Below are positions 36,399 to 44,108 of a stretch of DNA of 64,000 nt, piece by piece. Position 1 is the stretch's first letter, and every line of letters begins with the position of its first letter. Origin of the DNA: Sulfurimonas autotrophica DSM 16294. GTDB taxonomy: Bacteria > Campylobacterota > Campylobacteria > Campylobacterales > Sulfurimonadaceae. The stretch covers positions 1,488,001 through 1,552,000 of the forward strand of contig NC_014506.1 of NCBI RefSeq assembly GCF_000147355.1, read 5' to 3'. Under the pieces are notes generated by a model that had not been told where the DNA came from, did not search any database, and saw nothing but the letters and a program-made list of their open reading frames with translations. The translations under genes were made by a program, and so were the position numbers.

Positions 36399-36868
36399 AG
36401 AAGAGATTTTATTACATTACTTACCCCTTGATGCAAGTTATAATTTGCTATAGGAAAATCCAAACCTTCATTTTCCAAATTCACCGTATATCTACTCAAA
36501 TATGTACCTAAATCACTTAAATCAATTGGCATATAATTTTCACATTTTTCATCATCAAGTTTGGTTCTTAATAATTTTTTTGCCTCATTAGAGTCTGCAA
36601 GTGTAAAAGCCAATGTTTTGAGACTTAAAAAATCACTCCATTGTAAAAAAATTTCAGGAGTCAGGATGTCAATATATTTCCCTTCAGGCGTAAAAAGTAA
36701 ATCATTATCGCGCAAAGGTACTAAAACTGAGAGTATAGCACGCGAAAAAGGTACAATTTTATCACTCCAGAAGGGAGATTCATTTCTTGTTTTGAGTTCT
36801 TTGTCAATTTCATTTACTATTGTATTTACACTTTCATTTTTAAAAAGTTCATATGTTTCTTGTTTCAT
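36395..36868 (-). CDS. hypothetical protein, 157 residues
   Basis: No family recognised. The sequence is soluble and acidic, with a distinctive SPFWSDKIVPFSRAILSVL stretch (about 31-49) and TPEGKYIDILTPEIFLQWSDF (about 60-80). The FWSDKIV segment recalls TraG/VirD4-type coupling proteins, but there is no P-loop and the similarity is weak. It starts divergently from the DUF445 gene and ends convergently on the small membrane ORF. Confidence 0.65.
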   Translation of the reverse strand: MKQETYELFKNESVNTIVNEIDKELKTRNESPFWSDKIVPFSRAILSVLVPLRDNDLLFTPEGKYIDILTPEIFLQWSDFLSLKTLAFTLADSNEAKKLLRTKLDDEKCENYMPIDLSDLGTYLSRYTVNLENEGLDFPIANYNLHQGVSNVIKSLL

Positions 36869-36912
36869 AATTTAATCCATTAAATATTTTTCCTAATCAT
36901 ACACTTTTAGTA

Positions 36913-36918
36913 TATAAT
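36913..36918 (+). promoter_or_regulatory. -10 box for the DUF445 gene
   Basis: TATAAT, 25 bases before the ATG at 36944, with AAGGAGAGAGAG as a strong ribosome binding site between them. Confidence 0.5.
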
Positions 36919-36943
36919 TTCACATTTAAAAAGGAGAGAGAGT

Positions 36944-37651
36944 ATGAAATTAAATAAAAGTTTTATTACAAACCTGATTGCACTGCTTCTTGTTGGAATT
37001 TCTTTTGCGGTTCCTGTGTATAAAGAGTTCTTTTTATATACAGGTCTGTTTGCACTCTCAGGTGCCTTGACAAATCAACTCGCAATTCATATGCTTTTTG
37101 AAAAAGTACCTTTTTTATATGGATCTGGTGTCATTGTAGAGAGATTTGAAACATTTAAAAGTGCTATTAAAAACCTTATTATGAATGAGTTTTTCACAAA
37201 AGAGCAGTTAGAAAAGTTTTTTGTCAATGAAGAAAAAAAGATAGATTTGGAACCTATAATTGAAGAAACTGATTTTACACCTGCCTTTGATGCCTTAAGC
37301 AAGACAGTAATGGAGTCCTCTTTTGGCGGAATGCTTGGTATGTTTGGCGGAGAGAGTGCTCTAAGTGCTTTAAAAGACCCTTTTACATGTAAACTCAAAT
37401 CAGCAGTCATTAAAATAGTCCGCTCAAATGCATTTAATGACACCCTGCAGCAACACCTGCAAAGTTCATCATTGAATGATGATATGATAAAATCAATCGA
37501 AAAAGTCATAGATGCAAGACTCAATGAACTGACCCCTCAAATGGTCAAAGAAATCGTGCAAAAAATGATACGTGAACATCTTGACTGGCTGGTTGTCTGG
37601 GGTGGAGTTTTTGGTGGCCTTATCGGACTGCTAAGTTCTTTTTTACTCTAG
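36944..37651 (+). CDS. DUF445-family membrane protein
   Basis: A 235-residue protein with N-terminal hydrophobic helices (about 8-45), a charged helical middle (about 60-205) and a C-terminal membrane helix (WGGVFGGLIGLLSSFLL). The ALTNQLAIHMLFEKVPFLYGSGVI block (about 40-63) is the DUF445/YheB signature. Function is unknown; the family is often found near envelope genes. The stop overlaps the convergent S4-domain gene by four bases. Confidence 0.82.
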   Translation: MKLNKSFITNLIALLLVGISFAVPVYKEFFLYTGLFALSGALTNQLAIHMLFEKVPFLYGSGVIVERFETFKSAIKNLIMNEFFTKEQLEKFFVNEEKKIDLEPIIEETDFTPAFDALSKTVMESSFGGMLGMFGGESALSALKDPFTCKLKSAVIKIVRSNAFNDTLQQHLQSSSLNDDMIKSIEKVIDARLNELTPQMVKEIVQKMIREHLDWLVVWGGVFGGLIGLLSSFLL

Positions 37652-37866
37652 AAGTTTATACTAAGTACCTCTATCGTAACATCATCACCAACTATCAAAA
37701 CATCGCCAGCGATAATTTTAGCCCGTTTTCTCAGCTCAACTTCACCATTTCTCAAAACATAGCCTTCAGCTACAATCATTTTTGCCTGTGCGCCACTGTC
37801 AACAAGATCCAGCACTTTTAATAATTTAAAAAGTTCTATGTAATCATCTTTTAATTCAAATTTCAT
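37648..37866 (-). CDS. S4-domain RNA-binding protein (YbcJ-like)
   Basis: A 72-residue protein that is essentially one S4 RNA-binding domain: KVLDLVDSGAQAKMIVAEGYVLRNGEVELRKRAKI (about 18-52) matches the YbcJ type. Probably a ribosome- or RNA-associated accessory protein. It forms a single short unit, convergent with the DUF445 gene. Confidence 0.85.
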   Translation of the reverse strand: MKFELKDDYIELFKLLKVLDLVDSGAQAKMIVAEGYVLRNGEVELRKRAKIIAGDVLIVGDDVTIEVLSINF

Positions 37867-37927
37867 TTATTCTCCCCTCTATTTAATTTTTTAGAATAAT
37901 AGCTAAATTTACACAAAAGTACATATA

Positions 37928-38173
37928 TTAATTATCAATAATATTTAACTTTTTTGCTCGTGTTAATTTTTTTATTTCATATTCACGCTTTGATGCGATA
38001 CTTCTATTTTCACATTTTTCATTATATACTAATATTACCGGTCTTCTAACTTTAGTATATTTTGCGCCTTTGTCTGAGTTGTTATGTTCATATACTCGTC
38101 GCTCTAAATCTGTAGTTATCCCCGTGTATAGGCTGTTGTCACTACATTGTAAAATATACACATAATATGCCAC
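37928..38173 (-). CDS. GIY-YIG domain endonuclease-like protein (UPF0213)
   Basis: An 81-residue stand-alone GIY-YIG nuclease fold: YVYILQCSDNSLYTGITTDLERRVYEHN (4-31) contains both tyrosine motifs and the catalytic Arg, and SKREYEIKKLTRAKK (about 61-75) the conserved Glu. These small proteins are common and their role is unsettled. It stands alone between the S4 gene and the divergent response regulator. Confidence 0.9.
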   Translation of the reverse strand: MAYYVYILQCSDNSLYTGITTDLERRVYEHNNSDKGAKYTKVRRPVILVYNEKCENRSIASKREYEIKKLTRAKKLNIIDN

Positions 38174-38273
38174 TTTTACATCCTTTGAGAGAACTATATC
38201 ATAATTAAAGTGTCATTTTGTAACAATTTATCAAGAATGCATAGATTTAGTTGTAAATAATAAAATGTTATAT

Positions 38274-38279
38274 TATAAT
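38274..38279 (+). promoter_or_regulatory. -10 box for the response regulator gene
   Basis: TATAAT, 53 bases before the ATG at 38333, within a long AT-rich intergenic stretch. Confidence 0.4.
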
Positions 38280-38332
38280 ATAGACTTAATTTATCACAAA
38301 TTAGTCACTTTTTTTTAATACAGGAAAAGCAT

Positions 38333-39085
38333 ATGGAAAAACACAGAGTAATAATTGTTGAAGATGATGAAATCACATCACTAAATTTAAATATGTCTTT
38401 ACAAAAGCATGGATATAGTGTAGTAGCAATGTGCGATAACACTTCCCAAGCAAAAAATAAAATAGCTACGCATAATCCAGATGTTATTATTATTGACATC
38501 TCTTTACAAGAAAGCAATGATGGTATTGAACTTGCAAAAACTATAAAAGAAGAGTATGACATTCCTTTTATTTATTTAACATCATACAGTGATGACGACA
38601 TTATTGCCCAGGCAAAACTGACTGAACCTTATGGGTATATAGTAAAGCCTTTTGATCCGGGTTCTTTACATGCAACTATACAAATGGCTTTGTTTAAATA
38701 CCAGCAGGAAAATGAAAGAAAAGAGAATATTGATTCACTCAAAGTAGATAAACTAAATCTAGAAAAACTGCTCTATTCCAAACGTTCATCTGATAAGCCT
38801 ATTGTACCTTTTGGCGGTGGTGATTATCATCTCGATATTAGTATATGTGAGACTTTCTACAAAGGAAAGAAGATAAAACTTACAAAAAAAGAAAATGCAT
38901 TTTTGCGACTTCTCGTTGCCCAACTTGGACTAGTTGTATCGTTTGAGCAGGCAATGAATTATGTCTGGGAAGAGCACGGTGCTACTGAAAACAGTGTAAG
39001 AACTCTAGTCTGGCGCCTTAGAAATAAACTTGAAACAGATATTATAAAAAATGCCTCAGGAATTGGTTATTATATAGAAGAGTAA
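38333..39085 (+). CDS. OmpR/PhoB-type response regulator
   Basis: A 250-residue transcription factor. The receiver (1-120) has the acidic pair in IVEDDEITS, the phosphoacceptor Asp in VIIIDISL (about residue 55) and Lys in YIVKPFDPG. A helical linker leads to a winged-helix DNA-binding domain (KLTKKENAFLRLLVAQ to SVRTLVWRLRNKLETD, about 184-238) ending GIGYYIEE. It converges with the hybrid kinase gene, one base apart, which makes that kinase its natural partner although they are on opposite strands. Confidence 0.92.
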   Translation: MEKHRVIIVEDDEITSLNLNMSLQKHGYSVVAMCDNTSQAKNKIATHNPDVIIIDISLQESNDGIELAKTIKEEYDIPFIYLTSYSDDDIIAQAKLTEPYGYIVKPFDPGSLHATIQMALFKYQQENERKENIDSLKVDKLNLEKLLYSKRSSDKPIVPFGGGDYHLDISICETFYKGKKIKLTKKENAFLRLLVAQLGLVVSFEQAMNYVWEEHGATENSVRTLVWRLRNKLETDIIKNASGIGYYIEE

Positions 39086-39086
39086 A

Positions 39087-41381
39087 TTAGTTTACTTTGA
39101 TTGAGGCAATCTTTTTTTCTATCTCTTGGAATGTTTTTTCATAAGGATAATCTACATTCTCAAGTTTTGCCCTCTTCTCAATTTCATTTGCATTTTTTTG
39201 TAAAAGTTCAATTCTAAAATTTCCGCTTGATCCTTTGATATTGTGAGATAAAAGAGCTATTTTTTTATAATCCCTTACTTTAATAGCTTGCGCAAGATCT
39301 GTCATTGTACTTTTCATTTTTTTTATAAATAAGGTCAAAAGCATAATAAGTTCATTCTCATTCAACATCAACTCTTTCATTAGTTTTTTAGAGTCCAGAC
39401 CGATAATCTCTTTTTTATTTATTAAAGATACATCAGTTTTATCTTCATATGTTACGCTATATGAATCTAATTTCAAGTAAGCTATAAACACACGTTCCAA
39501 CTCTTTTAAGACCAAAGGTTTTCCCAAGAATGTGTCAAACCCATTGAGGAGATCTTTTTCTTTATTTCCCTTTAACACATTGGCAGTCAGTGCCGAAATA
39601 GGTGTATGACTTAAGCCCTCTGCCTCTTCATATTTTATGATTTTTGCTACGGCATCTGTACCGTTCATAACAGGCATCTGTTCATCCATAAGTATTAAAT
39701 CATATGTATTACGTTTATACAGGGCAACTGCTTCTTGCCCATTAACAGCCAAATCAAATGTTAACCCATATTTACTAAGAATAATTTTTATAAGTTCCTG
39801 ATTCGCTTCATTGTCTTCGGCTACTAAAATATGCCCTTTGAATTTATTGGATATTTTTTTATCATGTGTTAATGACAATTCCGGGTTAAGCAATTCATTA
39901 AATATTCTATGGATTTTAGAACAATACAGAGGGAAGCACATTGCATGAATATGATTGTATTGTTCGTATGTATCATATTCTCTACTCATCAATGCTATGT
40001 ATTTCTTTTCTGAATTAATAATCTCTTTTTTCATTTGTACACTACACTTTTCATGCACAAATATACATATATCAAATTCACAATCGAGTGTGTCAACAAC
40101 ACTAATGTCCATCGTAAAAATTTCGGCATATTTTATAAATGATTCATGTCTAAAGTCTAAAACTTTATCTTTTGCATAAACAACCATTTTTAATTTTTGA
40201 AAATCACTTATATCATTAAAAATCTGGCATTCATCATTTTGAACTTCTACCGGAATGTCCAGCCAAAATGTACTCCCCTCTCCCACTTTTGAGTTTACAT
40301 GTACTTTTCCGTGCATTAATTCTGCAAGCTGATGTGAAATACAAAGTCCTAGTCCACTTCCCTCTTTATTGTCATGTTCACTTGAGCGTGCCTGTGTAAA
40401 AGCAACAAATATATTTTGTAAATCTTCTTTATTTATACCTACACCGTTATCGTTTACACTGATTGTAAGCTGCTGATTATGACAACTCGCTTCTACCTTG
40501 ATGACACCGCCAACAGGTGTAAATTTAATAGCATTACTTAAAAAATTAGAGACTATCTGCTTGATTCTAAGCACATCACCAAATAACTCTTTTGGAATCC
40601 TGGGATCTATAAATGAGGTGATAGTAATATCTTTAGAATTGGCACTTGCTACAAATAACTCCATTGTATGACTTAATTCTTCATGTAGAGAAAAAACTTT
40701 TGCCTCAATATTAAACTCACCGCTTCTGAGTTTTGAAAAATCCAAAATATCATTGATAATGCTCAATAAATTTTCACCGCTGTTTAATATAATATCTAAA
40801 TAATTTCTATGTTTGTTAGAAATATCTTCATCCATTAAAAGATTAACGAAACCTAAAATAGCATTAAGTGGTGTGCGTATTTCATGTGACATATTGGAGA
40901 GAAAATACTCTTTTGCTTGAGCAGCACGTAAAGCTTCTTGTCTTGCATCTATAAGCTTTTGAAAAATACTGTCTGTATAATATTTCAAAATACCTTTAAA
41001 ATTTTTGTCAAATATATAAGAGATATCTTCAAATATCTCTTTTGAATTTACCTTAGCATCATAGGTAAACTCTATCATAGAACGACGAAAGTTACTGCAT
41101 ATTTCAAACAACTCATCCGCACTGATTTCACGAAACTTCAAATATGCCAAAAACTCCTGCATAACAGGGCAGTCTCCAATATCTCTGCTGCCTGCTATAA
41201 CACCCATAAAGTAATCAAAAACACCGCTGGCATATTTTTCTATAAAATCTTTTTCATTTATCTTATGTAAAATCAGTATTTCTTTAACAGATGCATACGA
41301 TATCCATTGGTTTAGTATATCTGCTTTTGAAACAGTAAATACATTTTTTTCAGCCTTTAAATGTGCAATACGCTCTTCCAT
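39087..41381 (-). CDS. soluble hybrid histidine kinase with receiver and HPt domains
   Basis: A 764-residue phosphorelay kinase. Residues 1-150 form an unrecognised helical sensor, and no membrane helix is seen, so it is cytoplasmic. Then follow the H-box SNMSHEIRTPLNAILGF (about 163-179), the ATPase with NDNGVGINKED and GSGLGLCISHQLA, a degenerate receiver-like stretch (about 375-480), a true receiver (LVAEDNEANQ, DLILMDEQMPVMNG with the phosphoacceptor Asp) and a C-terminal HPt (LSHNIKGSSGNFR). The relay could pass to the regulator gene that ends one base away. Confidence 0.93.
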   Translation of the reverse strand: MEERIAHLKAEKNVFTVSKADILNQWISYASVKEILILHKINEKDFIEKYASGVFDYFMGVIAGSRDIGDCPVMQEFLAYLKFREISADELFEICSNFRRSMIEFTYDAKVNSKEIFEDISYIFDKNFKGILKYYTDSIFQKLIDARQEALRAAQAKEYFLSNMSHEIRTPLNAILGFVNLLMDEDISNKHRNYLDIILNSGENLLSIINDILDFSKLRSGEFNIEAKVFSLHEELSHTMELFVASANSKDITITSFIDPRIPKELFGDVLRIKQIVSNFLSNAIKFTPVGGVIKVEASCHNQQLTISVNDNGVGINKEDLQNIFVAFTQARSSEHDNKEGSGLGLCISHQLAELMHGKVHVNSKVGEGSTFWLDIPVEVQNDECQIFNDISDFQKLKMVVYAKDKVLDFRHESFIKYAEIFTMDISVVDTLDCEFDICIFVHEKCSVQMKKEIINSEKKYIALMSREYDTYEQYNHIHAMCFPLYCSKIHRIFNELLNPELSLTHDKKISNKFKGHILVAEDNEANQELIKIILSKYGLTFDLAVNGQEAVALYKRNTYDLILMDEQMPVMNGTDAVAKIIKYEEAEGLSHTPISALTANVLKGNKEKDLLNGFDTFLGKPLVLKELERVFIAYLKLDSYSVTYEDKTDVSLINKKEIIGLDSKKLMKELMLNENELIMLLTLFIKKMKSTMTDLAQAIKVRDYKKIALLSHNIKGSSGNFRIELLQKNANEIEKRAKLENVDYPYEKTFQEIEKKIASIKVN

Positions 41382-41394
41382 ATACTGACTCTCT

Positions 41395-42213
41395 TTATAT
41401 TACATGTAACAAAAAATATGATGCAGTTACAATAACCGCCAACTTCACTAAAGATATGACGGTAGTTGCAACAATATTGCCTAGCTGACAGCTATCACAT
41501 GCAATATGCAGTTTTCCTTCATACTGTGCATAAAAAAAGTAAACTACGTTTAAACAAATCACTCCATATACTGTATAAAGTTGATACATCCACAAACTTT
41601 GTAAAGTCTGCTTATTTTCAATAAAAAAAGATGCCACCAAAGGCAAAAGCATAAGAAGCATGACCATATTTATAAGTTTTAAAATCTTATCTCTGTGAAA
41701 TATTGTAGGGCAATAATCAGCATTTTCACTGTTTATACCATTTTCCAAATTTTTTTCAAATTTTTCTTTTTCCTCTTTGGACATTTTTTGAACAAATGTA
41801 GCCCCAAATGTATAGTCTATTTTCCTTTGAATTCTTATGGAAAATTCTCCACTTGCCTGCATGGATTTGTCATTGCCGTTTCTGTCTTGATAGACAACAC
41901 TTATTTTATCATATCTCTGAATCTCGGCACTTTTATCCGGATAATATGCTGTTTGTTCATCTGTTATAATTGTACCACTGTGACTGATTAATCTCGGATT
42001 AATCATCTCGATAAACTCTCCAGAATCATCTTTTACAATAACTACATTATAGTAACTTCCAATTTGATAAGCACTTAAAGCATCCAAATTATTTTCATTG
42101 ATAGTATCTTTGAGATCTTCTATCAAGGCAAATAACGTTTCATCAAAAATTCTTACATCCGTGGCATACTCTACACTTAAAGGCGTTGGGTATTGAATAA
42201 TAGTACGTACCAT
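41395..42213 (-). CDS. membrane-anchored, catalytically inactive peptide-deformylase homologue
   Basis: A 272-residue protein from the ATG at 42213 (AAGG six bases upstream; an in-frame ATG at 42267 is less likely). Residues 1-155 follow the deformylase fold: MVRTIIQYPTPLS start, SAYQIGSYYNVVIV for the GLAAPQIG box, INPRLISHSG, and IQRKIDYTFGATFVQKMS where active enzymes have HEIDHLxG. The metal His are Arg130 and Tyr134, the catalytic Glu is Lys131 and the EGCLS Cys is absent. Three hydrophobic helices (about 178-197, 209-228, 246-268) follow. Function unknown. The gene lies between the hybrid kinase and the sqr pair on the same strand. Confidence 0.8.
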   Translation of the reverse strand: MVRTIIQYPTPLSVEYATDVRIFDETLFALIEDLKDTINENNLDALSAYQIGSYYNVVIVKDDSGEFIEMINPRLISHSGTIITDEQTAYYPDKSAEIQRYDKISVVYQDRNGNDKSMQASGEFSIRIQRKIDYTFGATFVQKMSKEEKEKFEKNLENGINSENADYCPTIFHRDKILKLINMVMLLMLLPLVASFFIENKQTLQSLWMYQLYTVYGVICLNVVYFFYAQYEGKLHIACDSCQLGNIVATTVISLVKLAVIVTASYFLLHVI

Positions 42214-42281
42214 GAAAAACCTTTTTGGATGAGAGATAGAGGTGCTGCGAAAGAAAAACTCTCGCAACTATAAATAATTAT

Positions 42282-42455
42282 CTAGTGACTTTTACCAACT
42301 ACAATAATCATTTTTACATTAATTATGACAAATCTAATAAATTGCCAAATAACACATGTTCTCATTGAACGAGCAAATTTACCTGGTATCATTGTTAAAC
42401 TAAACTGCTCTTTTTGAAAATTTACTTCTTCTTCTACTAATTTTTTTTCGCTCAT
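42282..42455 (-). CDS. 57-residue protein downstream of sqr
   Basis: A small frame starting ATG at 42455 with GGAG five bases upstream and ending TAG. The first 20 residues are very charged (MSEKKLVEEEVNFQKEQF); the rest is basic and hydrophobic (CVIWQFIRFVIINVKMIIVV), one likely membrane helix. It begins 14 bases after the sqr stop, so it is cotranscribed. It may tether or assist the membrane-bound quinone reductase; that is inference from position only. Confidence 0.7.
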   Translation of the reverse strand: MSEKKLVEEEVNFQKEQFSLTMIPGKFARSMRTCVIWQFIRFVIINVKMIIVVGKSH

Positions 42456-42469
42456 ATTGTCTCCTTTTT

Positions 42470-43939
42470 TTATTCTGGGATTAATGTCCAGCCTGGGTTA
42501 AGTTTTGCTTTGTACATAAACAAGTGATGTAAAATATGTTTAATCCAATGTCCCGCAAGACCAATTTCACCAAATGTATAATCTGTATCACGACCTGTTC
42601 CAGGATACTTCTCAAAATCTGGAACAACAGGATAAACAGTCATAGCAGCAGCCGTACCGTCAAAGACACCTTTACCAGCACTTGCAACACAAGCAGCACC
42701 CATTTCAGCCATAGAAGCCTCATGTAAATGAGCATTTTCACCTTTTGTCATCAAGTCACATACGGAATGTGCAACTGCTTTACCGATGATACCTGAAGGC
42801 ATACCTGTTCTTGGAGGTGTAGGATTAATTGGTGTTCCATTTGGAGATTTCATCGGTTTCGAAATAAAATGCGGTGGTGCAAAAGCAATACCTGCAGCAA
42901 ACATATTTTTATATGTAGGATTTTGGTATGTTCTTGGCCAGTCACTTGCTTTCCACTCTGCATAAGGTTTAGGAGTATAATCAGCATCAACTTTCATAAA
43001 ACCGTTTGGAGCGAATACAGTGCCTGTTATATCTTCACCTGCTTTGTCATAAGCTTTTAGTCCTACACCAGCAAATGGTGGTATAAGCATTGAAAAATCA
43101 AATTCTTCTTCACCCATACTCCCATCAAGTAATTCATAATGAACTTTGCCAGATTCTACTTTATTCACATGCGCACCTATTAACCAGTCAATACTACGCT
43201 CAGCAAAAAGTGACTCTGCAAAAAGTTTTGAAGATACTACATATCCGCCAACTTTCATATGAAGTCCACCCATACCAAAATCACCTAAAAAAGATTCATT
43301 TGAAATCCATTTCATATCTGCCATATCACGAACACCGGCTTTTTTTAACTCATGTTCTATATTGAAAATATACTCAAATGCAGCACCCTGACATGTACAC
43401 ATACCGTGACCTGTACCTATTAAAAATTTTTGACGAGTTCCGCCTTTCATTTTCTCAATTGCTTCATTTAATTTTTCTGAAGCATGCACAGCATGGTCAG
43501 CAGTACAAACAGAAACTGTATGCTCACCTAAATTTGAGCCTTCGCCTAACCCTGGAGTTGCTCCGAAATTTAATTTCGGTCCTGTTGCATTAACAATATA
43601 ATCATACTCTATATTTTCAGTTTGTCCCGCTTTATCAGCGCTTGTATACTCTATAGTAACAAAAGGCTTGTCACTTGATCCAGAACCTTCTGGATTTAAA
43701 GAGACTGCTTTTGCCTGATGATAATCAATACCGGCTTTTGCATAAACAGGCGCCAAATCAAATGTCACATCTTCTTTTGTCATTTCACCGACACCAACCC
43801 ATATGTTTGATGGAATCCAGTTCCATTTTGCATTTGGCGTAACAACTACAACCTCATGCTCCGAGCCTAACCATTTTGCAGCGAATGTTGCCGTTGTATG
43901 ACCAGCAACACCACCACCTAATACAACTAATCTTGCCAT
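42470..43939 (-). CDS. sqr: sulfide:quinone oxidoreductase
   Basis: Flavoprotein oxidising sulfide at the periplasmic face of the inner membrane and reducing quinone. The 489 residues start with the FAD motif VVLGGGVAGHTTATFAA (about 4-20). NATGPKLNFG and the second FAD-binding IPPFAGVGL block follow. Redox-active Cys candidates are in VSVCTADHA, GMCTCQGAAFEY and GAACVASAGKG, and the C-terminus (HILHHLFMYKAKLNPGW) is the membrane-contact tail. At this length it belongs to one of the longer Sqr types. With a menaquinone gene also present, it fits a sulfur-oxidising lifestyle. Confidence 0.92.
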   Translation of the reverse strand: MARLVVLGGGVAGHTTATFAAKWLGSEHEVVVVTPNAKWNWIPSNIWVGVGEMTKEDVTFDLAPVYAKAGIDYHQAKAVSLNPEGSGSSDKPFVTIEYTSADKAGQTENIEYDYIVNATGPKLNFGATPGLGEGSNLGEHTVSVCTADHAVHASEKLNEAIEKMKGGTRQKFLIGTGHGMCTCQGAAFEYIFNIEHELKKAGVRDMADMKWISNESFLGDFGMGGLHMKVGGYVVSSKLFAESLFAERSIDWLIGAHVNKVESGKVHYELLDGSMGEEEFDFSMLIPPFAGVGLKAYDKAGEDITGTVFAPNGFMKVDADYTPKPYAEWKASDWPRTYQNPTYKNMFAAGIAFAPPHFISKPMKSPNGTPINPTPPRTGMPSGIIGKAVAHSVCDLMTKGENAHLHEASMAEMGAACVASAGKGVFDGTAAAMTVYPVVPDFEKYPGTGRDTDYTFGEIGLAGHWIKHILHHLFMYKAKLNPGWTLIPE

Positions 43940-44108
43940 ATAATTTTCCTCTATATTTAAGTTCTTAGTAACTTTATCAAAATGATATCACAATGTTATC
44001 ACAAGTAGTTATTATATTTTATTATAAACAGAATAAGTTAAAAAAATAAACCCTTACAACTTGCCTATTTTCAGGCCTTCTAGAACTTATTAGTTATAAA
44101 AATTAAGC

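Noticed and set aside
36395-36868. Conjugation coupling protein (TraG-like)
   Set aside because: Only a short FWSDKIV-like string is suggestive; there is no P-loop and no conjugation gene nearby.
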